Shown: in pieces, positions 1 through 8,700 of the stretch
How the letters are laid out: every line of letters begins with the position of its first letter
Numbering within the stretch: position 1 is the first letter of the stretch
The notes under the pieces: generated by a model
Seen by the model: only the letters and a program-made list of their open reading frames with translations
Database searches by the model: none
What the model was told of the DNA's origin: nothing
Translations under genes and position numbers: made by a program
Assembly (NCBI GenBank): GCA_965199595.1
Contig: OZ241182.1
Coordinates: 3,348,001-3,412,000, forward strand
DNA from: JBBROS01 sp965199595
Lineage (GTDB): Bacteria > Pseudomonadota > Alphaproteobacteria > Acetobacterales > Acetobacteraceae
Direction of reading: 5' to 3'
Length of the DNA: 64,000 nt

Positions 1-1083
1 GTCGCCTTCTACATCCTGAACCACAAGCGCGTGCGCCTGGGCGAGATCGAGGAGCGGTTCGGCCTGCACGTCGCCTTCAGCCCCGACGAGTCGATGCGGG
101 CGCCGGAGATGCGCATCGAGCGGGTGCGCGCACAGGTCACCTCCGACCTGCCCGCCCCGATCAGCCAGCTGGCGCCGCCCGAGCCCTTCGAGGACCCCGA
201 TGAGGAGGTCGTCGTCGAGACGCCCGACATCGCCGAGGACGAGGACGAGGTTGAAGCCGCCGACAGCGAGGCCGACCGGCCCGGCGAGACCGCCGAGGAA
301 GGCGACCAGCGCCGCAAGAAGCGCCGCCGCCGCCGCCGGGGCGGCCGCCGTGAGGATGGCGCCGCCGCGCCCGACGGCCCGGCCACGGATGACACCGCAG
401 GCCCGTCAGAGGCCGGCAGCGCTGCGGGCGACGACGACGCGGCTCCCGCGAACCTCGAGGACGGAGCCCTCCCGGAGCAGACCGAGCTGCTGATCGGCAC
501 CGACGCCGAGCCCGGCAGCGAGAACGCCGGCGAGCCCGAGGCTGCCAGCGCCGAGGATGGCGAGCGCAAGCGCCGTGGCCGCCGCGGCGGCCGTCGTCGC
601 CGCCGGGACACGCCGGCCGCCGGTGAGGGCACCGAGGGCGGCGAGCCCATCGAGGATGCAGTGGACGCGCCCACCGCCTCCGCTCCGATGACGCCGCCGC
701 CGGGCCTGCCCGTCCCGGCCCCTGTGCCCGTGCCGATGTATGTCGGCCCCACCCCGGCCGATCCCTTCGGCGGCAGCAACGCCTTCGACTTCTTCGACGC
801 CATCGAGCAGGCCGAGCAGCAGCGCGCCATGCAGCCGGTCCAGCGTGCCGAGCCAGCTTCGGCTCCCGCGCCGGCTCCGGCCGCGGTCGAACCGGCGCCC
901 GAGCCAGCCGCCCCGGCATCACGCGCCGAGCCCGAGCCGGAGGTGCCGGAGACGGTCGAGCAGCCGGCTCCCGTCGAGGCTCCCGCTGCCGAGACGCCCG
1001 TCCAGAACCAGACCGCCCCCCCGGTCATGGTGGGCGGCGATGAGGAGCCAGCCGAGAAGAAGCGCGGCTGGTGGCGCCGCTGA
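1..1083 (+). CDS. rne: Ribonuclease E/G, C-terminal part (5' end outside window)
   Basis: Open from the first base, so the catalytic S1/DNase-like part lies upstream. The first ~40 residues (YILNHKR, then IEERFG, then MRIERV) match the end of the conserved RNase E core. The remainder is a disordered tail rich in Pro, Ala and Glu. It carries two Arg-rich blocks: one near nt 310-350 (RRKKRRRRRRGGRR) and one near nt 565-605 (RKRRGRRGGRRRRR). In RNase E such tails bind RNA and scaffold the degradosome with partners such as helicases or PNPase. The family assignment rests on the short core segment plus the tail architecture. It ends nine bases before the convergent DUF1028 gene. Confidence 0.8.
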   Translation, partial: VAFYILNHKRVRLGEIEERFGLHVAFSPDESMRAPEMRIERVRAQVTSDLPAPISQLAPPEPFEDPDEEVVVETPDIAEDEDEVEAADSEADRPGETAEEGDQRRKKRRRRRRGGRREDGAAAPDGPATDDTAGPSEAGSAAGDDDAAPANLEDGALPEQTELLIGTDAEPGSENAGEPEAASAEDGERKRRGRRGGRRRRRDTPAAGEGTEGGEPIEDAVDAPTASAPMTPPPGLPVPAPVPVPMYVGPTPADPFGGSNAFDFFDAIEQAEQQRAMQPVQRAEPASAPAPAPAAVEPAPEPAAPASRAEPEPEVPETVEQPAPVEAPAAETPVQNQTAPPVMVGGDEEPAEKKRGWWRR

Positions 1084-1092
1084 CGCCCACGG

Positions 1093-1806
1093 TCAGCGCG
1101 TCAGCCTGATCTCCAGCCCCTTCCGGATCCAGCCGGCCTCGATTGCGTCGAGGTCGGTCTGGCCGGAGGGGTTCGCCTTGCCGGGCCGGGTCGAGAGGCC
1201 CGGCTGCACGTCCCGTGTCCAGAGGTCCAGCAGCCGGGCCAGCTCCGGCAGCGGATCGGCGTGATCATCGACCCGCAGGTCCAGGTCCGCGAAATCCTCG
1301 GCCGTCACCAGCCGCATCGCCGCCGACTGCCGGCCCCGCCGGTCGCCCCCGGCCCGTTCCCCCGCCAGCATCGCCGCCATCATCCGCCGCTCCAGCGGGC
1401 CCGGCCCCTGCATCGCCGCCAGCGTCTCCGCCAGCACCGCCGGCCCGGCCAGCATGTTGCCGGCGACGCTTACACCCTCGCCCGACACGCTGCCGCACCA
1501 GGCCACGCAATGCCGCCCGGTCCAGGCGGCGGTACGGCCGTGCCGGTCCACCACGTGCACCTGCCGCAGCCCGGCCCCGCCATCCCCCGCCAGCGCCCCC
1601 TCGATCGCGGCCTCTGGCGACAGGCCGCGTTCGAGCGCGTCCAGGATCGCCGGGCCGAGATAGCGGTTGGTCATGGACTGCGTGGACACCGCACCCACCC
1701 CCGCCCGCACGAAAGGACAGCTGGCGCCCACCGCGAAGTTGCACGTGGCGACCGCCACCGCGAAGGCTCCGGTTCCAGGATCATGGGCAACGATCGACCA
1801 GGTCAT
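1093..1806 (-). CDS. DUF1028 domain protein (Ntn-hydrolase-like)
   Basis: A 237-residue protein starting MTWSIVAHDPGTG. It follows the DUF1028 pattern: TWSIVA.D..TG, then VGASCPFVRAGVGAVSTQS, then GNML near the middle. The ATG at 1806 is chosen because the conserved domain begins at residue 2; further upstream the frame runs into the divergent malate synthase leader. The fold is related to N-terminal-nucleophile hydrolases. The biochemical role is unknown, and family members often sit beside peptidase or amino-acid genes. It lies divergent from glcB with about 94 bp between the starts. Confidence 0.85.
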   Translation of the reverse strand: MTWSIVAHDPGTGAFAVAVATCNFAVGASCPFVRAGVGAVSTQSMTNRYLGPAILDALERGLSPEAAIEGALAGDGGAGLRQVHVVDRHGRTAAWTGRHCVAWCGSVSGEGVSVAGNMLAGPAVLAETLAAMQGPGPLERRMMAAMLAGERAGGDRRGRQSAAMRLVTAEDFADLDLRVDDHADPLPELARLLDLWTRDVQPGLSTRPGKANPSGQTDLDAIEAGWIRKGLEIRLTR

Positions 1807-1887
1807 GCGGCAATGCTCCAGTTTATTGACCCGCCAGCCATGCAGCGTCTCGACAGCCGCGCCAAGCCCGGCCATGACGGGAGCAGC

Positions 1888-1892
1888 GGAGG
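1888..1892 (+). promoter_or_regulatory. Ribosome-binding site of malate synthase G
   Basis: GGAGG ends eight bases before the ATG at 1901. It decides the start, because the frame stays open more than 200 bases upstream into the divergent gene. Confidence 0.7.
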
Positions 1893-1900
1893 ATCCATCC

Positions 1901-4060
1901 ATGCAAACGATCGACATTGCCGGCCTGAAGGTCGCGAAGGTATTGCACGACTTCATCGACACGGCGCTGCCCGGCACCGGAGTCACGGCCGAGGCCTTCT
2001 GGTCCGGCCTGTCCGGCATCGTCGCCGAACTGGCCCCGGTGAACGCCGGCCTGCTCTCCCGCCGCGACGCGCTGCAGCGCGAGATCGACGCCTGGCACGG
2101 CGCCAACCAGGCCAGGCCGATCGACGCGAACGCCTACGAGGCCTTCCTGCACGAGATCGGCTACCTGCTGCCGGAGCCCGCGCCCTTCGCCGTGTCCACC
2201 GAGAACGTGGACCCCGAGATCGCGACGCTCGCCGGGCCGCAGCTGGTGGTGCCGGTGATGAACGCCCGCTATGCCCTGAACGCCGCCAACGCGCGCTGGG
2301 GCAGCCTGTATGACGCGCTGTATGGCACCGACGCCCTGCCGGAGTCCGGCGGCGCCGAACGGGCCGGCGCCTACAACCCGGTGCGCGGCCAGGCCGTCGT
2401 CGCCCGCGCCAAGCAGGTGCTGGACGCCGCCGTGCCCCTGGCCGATGGCAGCCACGCCGAGGCCACCGGCTATGCCGTGAACGATGGCACCCTGATCATC
2501 TCGCACCCCGGCGGCTCCACCGCGCTGCAGGACCCCGCGGCCTTCGTCGGCTACCTCGGTGACGCCGCCTCCCCCACGTCCATCCTGCTGCGCCACAACG
2601 GCATCCACCTGGAAATCAAGGTCGACCGCAGCCACGCCATCGGCAAGGACGACCCGGCCGGCGTCTCCGACCTCGTGCTCGAATCCGCCATCACCACCAT
2701 CCAGGACTGCGAAGACAGCGTCGCCGCGGTGGACGCCGCGGACAAGGTGGAGGTGTATCAGAACTGGCTCGGCCTGATGCGGACCGACCTCACCGCCAGC
2801 CTGGAGAAGGGCGGCCGCACCATCGTCCGCCGCCTGAACGCGGACCGCGTGTTCACAGCACCCGGCGGCGGCACCGTGACGCTGGCGGGCCGCAGCCTGA
2901 TGCTGATCCGCAACGTGGGTCATCACATGTACACCGATGCGGTGATGGACGCCGAGGGCAACGAGATCCCGGAGGGCATCCTGGACGCCGCCGTCACCTC
3001 GATGATCGCGCTGCACGACCTTCGTGGACCGGGGCCGATGCGGAACAGCCGGGCCGGCTCGGTGTACATCGTGAAGCCGAAGATGCACGGGCCGGAGGAA
3101 GTGGCCTTCGCCGACACGCTGTTCGCCCGCACGGAGGCGATGCTGGGCCTCGCGCCCAACACGCTGAAGATGGGCATCATGGACGAGGAGCGCCGCACCA
3201 GCGCGAACCTCGCCGCCTGCATCAAGGCCGCGAAATCCCGCGTCGTGTTCATCAACACCGGGTTCCTGGACCGCACCGGCGACGAGATGCACACCTCGAT
3301 GGAGGCGGGCGCCATGATCCGCAAGAACGAGATGCGCGGCACGCCGTGGATCAAGTCCTACGAGGAGCGCAACGTCGATATCGGCCTCGCCTGCGGCCTG
3401 CGCGGCAAGGCGCAGATCGGCAAGGGCATGTGGGCGGCGCCGGATCGCATGGCGGAGATGCTGGAGCAGAAGGTGGGCCACCCCCGCGCCGGCGCCAACA
3501 CCGCCTGGGTGCCCTCCCCCACCGCCGCCACGCTGCACGCCCTGCACTACCACCAGGTGGACGTCCCGGCCCGGCAGGCCGAACTCGCCGCCGGCGGCTC
3601 CCGCGGCACCCTGCGCGAACTGCTGACCATCCCCGTCGCGGATCGCCCGAACTGGGCGCCGGCCGATGTGCAGCAGGAGCTGGACAACAACGTCCAGGGC
3701 ATCCTGGGCTATGTGGTACGCTGGATCGACCAGGGCGTCGGCTGCTCCAAGGTGCCGGACGTGCACGATGTCGGCCTGATGGAAGATCGCGCCACCCTGC
3801 GCATCAGCAGCCAGCACATTGCCAACTGGCTGCTGCACGGCATCGTCAGCGAGGCCCAGGTGCGCGAGACCCTGACCCGCATGGCCGGCGTGGTGGACCG
3901 CCAGAATGCGGACGACGCGGCCTACAAGCCCATGGCCGCCAACCTCGATGGCCCGGCCTTCAAGGCCGCCTGCGATCTGATCTTCGACGGCCGGGTCCAG
4001 CCGAACGGCTACACGGAGTTCGTGCTCCATCGGTGGCGGCGTGTTGCCAAATCAGCCTAG
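1901..4060 (+). CDS. glcB: Malate synthase G
   Basis: A 719-residue protein that condenses glyoxylate and acetyl-CoA to malate, the second step of the glyoxylate bypass; cytoplasmic. The length matches the G form (about 720 residues) rather than the ~530-residue A form. Diagnostic stretches are NARWGSLYDALYGTD near residue 130, ITTIQDCEDSVAAVDAADK near 270, and GRSLMLIRNVGHHMYTDAV near 335. The C-terminal part contains the conserved GKGMWAAPDRM and ADVQQELDNNVQGILGYVVRW blocks. The start follows a GGAGG site. No isocitrate lyase gene is in the window. It is monocistronic, followed by a hairpin region. Confidence 0.97.
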   Translation: MQTIDIAGLKVAKVLHDFIDTALPGTGVTAEAFWSGLSGIVAELAPVNAGLLSRRDALQREIDAWHGANQARPIDANAYEAFLHEIGYLLPEPAPFAVSTENVDPEIATLAGPQLVVPVMNARYALNAANARWGSLYDALYGTDALPESGGAERAGAYNPVRGQAVVARAKQVLDAAVPLADGSHAEATGYAVNDGTLIISHPGGSTALQDPAAFVGYLGDAASPTSILLRHNGIHLEIKVDRSHAIGKDDPAGVSDLVLESAITTIQDCEDSVAAVDAADKVEVYQNWLGLMRTDLTASLEKGGRTIVRRLNADRVFTAPGGGTVTLAGRSLMLIRNVGHHMYTDAVMDAEGNEIPEGILDAAVTSMIALHDLRGPGPMRNSRAGSVYIVKPKMHGPEEVAFADTLFARTEAMLGLAPNTLKMGIMDEERRTSANLAACIKAAKSRVVFINTGFLDRTGDEMHTSMEAGAMIRKNEMRGTPWIKSYEERNVDIGLACGLRGKAQIGKGMWAAPDRMAEMLEQKVGHPRAGANTAWVPSPTAATLHALHYHQVDVPARQAELAAGGSRGTLRELLTIPVADRPNWAPADVQQELDNNVQGILGYVVRWIDQGVGCSKVPDVHDVGLMEDRATLRISSQHIANWLLHGIVSEAQVRETLTRMAGVVDRQNADDAAYKPMAANLDGPAFKAACDLIFDGRVQPNGYTEFVLHRWRRVAKSA

Positions 4061-4082
4061 CAACGAAGCCGATGGCCTGATA

Positions 4083-4109
4083 TCACGCTCCTGTGAGCCA
4101 GGAGCGTGA
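4083..4109 (+). terminator. Strong hairpin after glcB (terminator candidate)
   Basis: A perfect 11-bp stem, TCACGCTCCTG at 4083-4093 pairing with 4099-4109, around a 5-nt loop, starting 22 bases past the glcB stop. No U-tract follows, so intrinsic termination is not certain. Its 3' arm overlaps a second possible stem. Confidence 0.55.
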
Positions 4110-4130
4110 CCGGTGATTTCGGCCGGTCAC
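4106..4130 (+). promoter_or_regulatory. Second hairpin overlapping the first
   Basis: GTGACCGG at 4106-4113 pairs perfectly with CCGGTCAC at 4123-4130 around a 9-nt loop. Bases 4106-4109 are shared with the first stem, so the two full structures exclude each other. It could be part of a bipartite terminator or an attenuator-like switch ahead of the heptosyltransferase gene. Confidence 0.35.
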
Positions 4131-4139
4131 TCAGTGCTC

Positions 4140-4168
4140 TTCCCGACATGATCTTTGCGTGATATAAT
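4140..4168 (+). promoter_or_regulatory. Candidate promoter with TATAAT -10 box
   Basis: TATAAT at 4163-4168 lies in the only markedly AT-rich stretch of this region. A weak -35 (TTCCCG, 4140-4145) sits 17 bases upstream. A palindromic operator-like site begins nine bases downstream of the -10. It would drive the heptosyltransferase and strand-loop-strand genes. Assigned by pattern only. Confidence 0.4.
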
Positions 4169-4176
4169 CGTATTTG

Positions 4177-4199
4177 ATGGTTAATGGGTCATTAACCAT
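4177..4199 (+). promoter_or_regulatory. 23-bp palindrome containing a perfect CtrA-type box
   Basis: Arms ATGGTTAATG (4177-4186) and CATTAACCAT (4190-4199) are perfect inverted repeats around GGT. Within them TTAA (4181-4184), seven bases, and TTAA (4192-4195) form the TTAA-N7-TTAA motif of the alphaproteobacterial cell-cycle regulator CtrA, followed by the favoured C. It lies just downstream of the TATAAT box, where bound protein would most likely repress, unless the true promoter lies elsewhere. Another palindrome-binding regulator is equally possible. Confidence 0.5.
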
Positions 4200-4229
4200 T
4201 TCACGATATGGATCCCACGTTGTCTGACA

Positions 4230-5672
4230 ATGCAAACAGGGGCGGATGACTGCCATCACGCATGGGTTCGATCCACTGCCGCGCCCAAGGGTGGGGCGCG
4301 TGCCGTGTTGATCGAGCAGACGGCGCATGCCCCGGGCACCTCTGGCCCAGATTCGCGCACCATCATGCCCGGCCTCTCACCGGCTGGTGCGCCCGCAGAC
4401 CCGCCGACAGACGCCGGGCTGGCCGGGGCGTCCGTTCCGCCGGCCAAACCCGCCTATCCCCCCACCGCGGCCCTGCCCACCCAGGCTGGCCCGGCAGGCA
4501 TCCGCTACGACTTCAACCAGGGTGCCCGCATCGACCTGCCGCCCCGCACCACCGGCCAGTGGGGCATCCGCCTGCGCGACCGGCAGACCGGCAATATCCT
4601 GTTCCAGAGTGAGAACCAGGGCGCCCGGGTGCTGTCGAGCAAACGCTGGTTCATCCAGTTCGAGATCGAGATCTGGTCCGTGGACAGCGAAGGAGCCGCC
4701 CCCACGCCGGTGCTGACCCACACCTATGACAACACCGGCAAGGACGTGCTGATCCAGCTTCCGGTCGGCACGCTCGGCGATATCCTGGCCTGGTTCCCGT
4801 ATGTGGCGCGGTTCGCCGAGGTGCATCCGGCCTGCCGGGTCACCTGTGCGATGTCGGACCTGATCATCCCGCTGCTGCGGGACAGCTATCCGAACATCCG
4901 CCTGCTGACCCATGAGCAGGTGGTCGAGCAGAAGGTGGCGGAGGCCGCATACGCCACCTACTCGATCGGCCTGTTCTTCGACGATGCCGCCAATGATTGG
5001 CAGCCGACCGACTTCCGCCATGTCGGCCTGCATCGCACGGCGGCCTACATCCTGGGCGTTGACCCGGCCGAGGCCCCACCGGAGCTGACCCTGCCGGACA
5101 ACAGCCGGCCCATCGACGAGCCCTATGCGGTGATCGCGGTGCAAAGCAGCAGCGGCTGCAAGTACTGGACGAACCCGGCCGGCTGGCTGGAGGTCGTGGC
5201 CTTCCTGAAAGCCCGCGGGCTCAGGGTCATCTGCATCGATCAGAAGCCCGTGCACGGCCACGGCCTGATGTGGACCAGCCTGCCCCACGGCGCAGAGGAT
5301 GAAACCGGGGACCGCCCGCTCGCTGAGCGGGCGCGGTGGCTGCGCCATGCCGAGGTGTTCGTGGGCCTGAGCAGCGGCCTGGCCTGGTTGGCATGGTCGG
5401 TGCGCTGCCCAACAGTGATGATCAGCGGCTTCACCCACCCGACCAACGAGTTCACGACACCCTATCGGGTCATCAACTGGCACGCCTGCAACTCCTGCTG
5501 GAACGATCCGCGTGTGCGTTTCGACCACCACGACTTCCTGTGGTGCCCGCGCCATGCCGGCACCGCCCGGCATTTTGAATGCACCCGGCTGATCACCGGA
5601 TCCATGGTGACGCAGGTTCTCGGGCACGTCCCCGCGATCGCCGAACGACACCTGGCCCATCCCCGATGCTGA
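4230..5672 (+). CDS. Autotransporter strand-loop-strand O-heptosyltransferase (TibC/Aah/BAHT family)
   Basis: Predicted to transfer heptose from ADP-heptose to Ser hydroxyls in strand-loop-strand repeat proteins in the cytoplasm. From residue ~88 it matches the family throughout. The N-terminal domain begins IRYDFNQGARIDLP. The GTLGDILAWFPYV motif carries Asp184, at the position of the catalytic Asp in TibC. Four Cys (420, 423, 439, 451) lie in CNSCWNDP, FLWCPRH and HFECT; in the TibC structure such Cys bind iron. Its substrate candidate is the next gene, 76 bases on. The start is uncertain: ATG 4230 and ATG 4365 lack a good ribosome site, and GTG 4305 has a weak one. The first ~85 residues are a Pro/Ala-rich extension of low conservation. 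Confidence 0.88.
   Translation: MQTGADDCHHAWVRSTAAPKGGARAVLIEQTAHAPGTSGPDSRTIMPGLSPAGAPADPPTDAGLAGASVPPAKPAYPPTAALPTQAGPAGIRYDFNQGARIDLPPRTTGQWGIRLRDRQTGNILFQSENQGARVLSSKRWFIQFEIEIWSVDSEGAAPTPVLTHTYDNTGKDVLIQLPVGTLGDILAWFPYVARFAEVHPACRVTCAMSDLIIPLLRDSYPNIRLLTHEQVVEQKVAEAAYATYSIGLFFDDAANDWQPTDFRHVGLHRTAAYILGVDPAEAPPELTLPDNSRPIDEPYAVIAVQSSSGCKYWTNPAGWLEVVAFLKARGLRVICIDQKPVHGHGLMWTSLPHGAEDETGDRPLAERARWLRHAEVFVGLSSGLAWLAWSVRCPTVMISGFTHPTNEFTTPYRVINWHACNSCWNDPRVRFDHHDFLWCPRHAGTARHFECTRLITGSMVTQVLGHVPAIAERHLAHPRC
4246..4311 (+). CDS. Possible 21-residue leader peptide
   Basis: ATG at 4246 follows GGGGCGG and encodes 21 residues ending at TGA 4309-4311, out of frame with the heptosyltransferase. 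Its stop overlaps the alternative GTG start at 4305. It has a better ribosome-site context than the longest heptosyltransferase start. It may be translated to re-initiate at that GTG, or may be chance. No similarity is recognised. Confidence 0.15.
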   Translation: MTAITHGFDPLPRPRVGRVPC

Positions 5673-5748
5673 CACAATCGACAGCTATTCGGCCGCTGCC
5701 GCCAATGCGGCACACCCTGCACGCGTCTAAGTTTTTGGAGTTGTCGGC

Positions 5749-8700
5749 ATGACCATTTACACCGCAGCAGCCGGGCAAACCAGCAGCGGGCTTGTCCTGG
5801 GCGCAGGAGACACCCTGAACGTCAGCAGTGGCGGGATGGCATTCGGGAACACCCTGGCGTCCGGCGCCCTGGAGCAGGTGTTCGCCGGCGGCCTGGCCAG
5901 CAACGAGACGGTCAACGCCGGTGGCGTGCAGTTCGTGCAAGGCACCACCAGCGGCACAACCATCAATTCGGGTGGCACGGTATCCGGCGCTGTGGGCGGC
6001 CTGCTGGCCGGGTCGGTCGTGAACTCGGGCGCGCGGCAGGTGGTGATCTCCTCCACCGCCCGCAACACGAACATCATGTCGGGCGCGGTTGAAGTCGTGA
6101 GCCTCGGCGGCGTCGCCAGCGCCAGCGTGGTCGCGACCGGCGGCACCGAGTCGCTCGGCGGCGGCAGCACATCCTATGGCGATGTGCTGTCTGGCGGCGT
6201 CGAGATCGTTGCGGCCGGCGCAATCGCGAGCGGCACGACGGTGCAGGCCGGTGGCACCCTGGTGATCATGCCCGGCGGCCAGGCCCCCGGCACCATCCTT
6301 GCCGGCGGCAGCGTGGTCTCCGCCCTGGTCCTGGCGGTAGGGGCCGGTGGCCAGTACATCAGCGCGGGCACCACGGTCTCCGGCGTCGTTCTGGATCCAG
6401 GAGCAACCGGGACCGTTCTCGCCGGCGGCCTGGCCACCGCAACCCAGGTGAGATCCGGCGGCGTGCTCACGGTGTCCAGCGGCGGAAGTGCTGCTGCCAG
6501 CAACATTGCCGGCGGCGTCGCCATCATCGCGTCGGGCGGCGTCGCTTCGGCCAGCACGGTTGCCCGCGGCCCCGAAGGCAATAGCGGCATCATGGCCGTG
6601 CAGGCCGGCGGCACGGTCAGCGGCACCACCATCGGCAATGCCGGCTACGTCTACGTCAGTTCCGGCGCGGTGGCGTCCGGCACGACCTTGGCTTCGATCG
6701 GGGCCACGGTGTACACCTACTCGGGCGGCCGGATCGTCGATACGACGCTCAATGGCGGATACCTGGCCATCGTCAGTGGCGGGACCGCAACGGGCACGAT
6801 CGTCAACAGCGGCAACTTCACAGTGCAGTACGGCGGCGTCGCCTCGGCCTCCGTGATCGCCGCCCGCGCCGCCCCTTATGTCATCGGCGGCATCTACGGC
6901 ACCATGCTGGGCACCACCGTGCTGTCCGGCGCGGCCTTGATCGTCTCCAGCGGCGGTGTGACCACGGGCTCCATCATCGCCAGCGGCGGATCGCAGATCG
7001 CGTTGTCGGGCAGCGTGTTGCAGGGCGGCACGATCCAGTTCGGCGCGTCGGAACTGGTCTCGAACGGCGGCAGCGCCAGCGGAAGCGTTGTCGCCGGCGT
7101 CGAACTCGTCCTCGGCGGCGGCACGACGACGGCCACCGTGGTGTCGAGCGGCGGCTACGAGGTCGTCTCCTCCGGCGGCAGCGCGAATGGCACCAGGGTG
7201 CTCGCGGGCGGCACCCTCATCCTGATGGCGGGCGCCGCGGCGGCAGGCACGATCAACTCGGGCGGCACCGTCATCTCCGGTGGCGTGACCGTCACCAGCG
7301 CCAACACCGCGTTCACGGCGCCCATCATCCTCGCAGCCGGGCAGACCCTTTCCAACATAACGGTGTCGGCCGGTGTGACGGAGACCATCCAGGCCGGCGG
7401 CGTGGCTGTCGGCTCCATCATCAACTCCGGGACCGTCATCGTGTCGTCGGGCGGGGTCGCGTCGGCCACCATGGTCAACTCGGCCCTCTACGTCGGCAGC
7501 GGCCTGGTCATCTCCGCTGGCGGCTTGGCGACCGCGACGGTGGTGTCCGGCTCCGGTGGCGATTCGATCCTCTCCGGCGGCGTCGCGGTCGGAACCATGA
7601 TCACCGGGGGCGGCACGGAGCTGATCCTGGCAGGCGGCCGTGCCTCCGCAGCGGTCGTGTCCAGCGGCAGCCAGGTCGTCCAGTCCGGCGCGGTCGCCAT
7701 CGGCTCCATCGTGGGCGGCGGCGCGGTGAACTTCATCGCGGCGACCCAGGTGGTCTCCGCCGGGGGCACCGCCAGTGCCACGACCCTGAACGCCGGTGGC
7801 GCCCTTACCGCAGTCGGGACGGTGTCTGGAGCAATTATCAACAGCGGCGGTTTCGCCTCGATCTCGGCCGGCGGCTCCGCCATCGGCACCACGGTCGGCA
7901 GCGGCGGGCGGCTGCAGATCTACGCAGGCGGCAGCGCGACCTCGACGCAGCTCCTGAATGGCGGTTCCCTTGCCCTGTTCGGCGTGACCTATGCTGCGAA
8001 CGGCATGGCGGCGCTCAACAGCGCCAACGTTCTCACGCTGACCGAAGGCGCCCAGACCTACAGCCAGCAGCTGACCGGCGCCTATGCCGGCGGAACGTTC
8101 GGCCTGGCGCAGGATGGCACCGGCGGCACCATCGTCACCTTCACCGCCGCCGCGGTCAGCTCCGCCGTGACAGTCACCAGCGGGGGCCAGGTGATCAGCA
8201 CCGGGGCAAGCCTCTCCGGCGTGGTGCTCGGCTCCGGCTTCGTGGAAACCGTGCAATCGGGCGGCATCGCGACCAACACGGTCGTGAGCAGCGGCGGCGT
8301 TCTCACGCTGCTGGCCGGCGGCACGGCGGATGGCCTGCAGGTGTTCGCGGGCGGGCGGATCGATCTGAGCTTCCTGCCCTATGTCAGCAGCGGTTCGGCC
8401 AGCCTCAGCAGCGCCGGGCTGCTCACCGTGGCCGAAGGTGGCCAAAGCTTCAGCCAGCAGCTCGCAGGCTCCTATCGCGCACAGACCTTCGGGCTGAGCG
8501 CCGATGCCTCGGGCGGCACCGTGATCACGGTTGCCGCCTATGTCAGCCCGGACCCGCTGTTCGACGCGATCTACTACCTGGCGAACAACCCCGACGTCCC
8601 GGCGGGCGTCGATCCCTATCAGCACTACCTCACGACCGGCTGGAAGGAAGGGCGTGATCCTTCGGCCCTGTTCAGCACCAGCGGCTACCTGAACCAGAAT

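Noticed and set aside
1823..4030. A 735-codon minus-strand frame opposite malate synthase
   Set aside because: Low-complexity Gly/His/Val translation and complete overlap with glcB, which is well supported.
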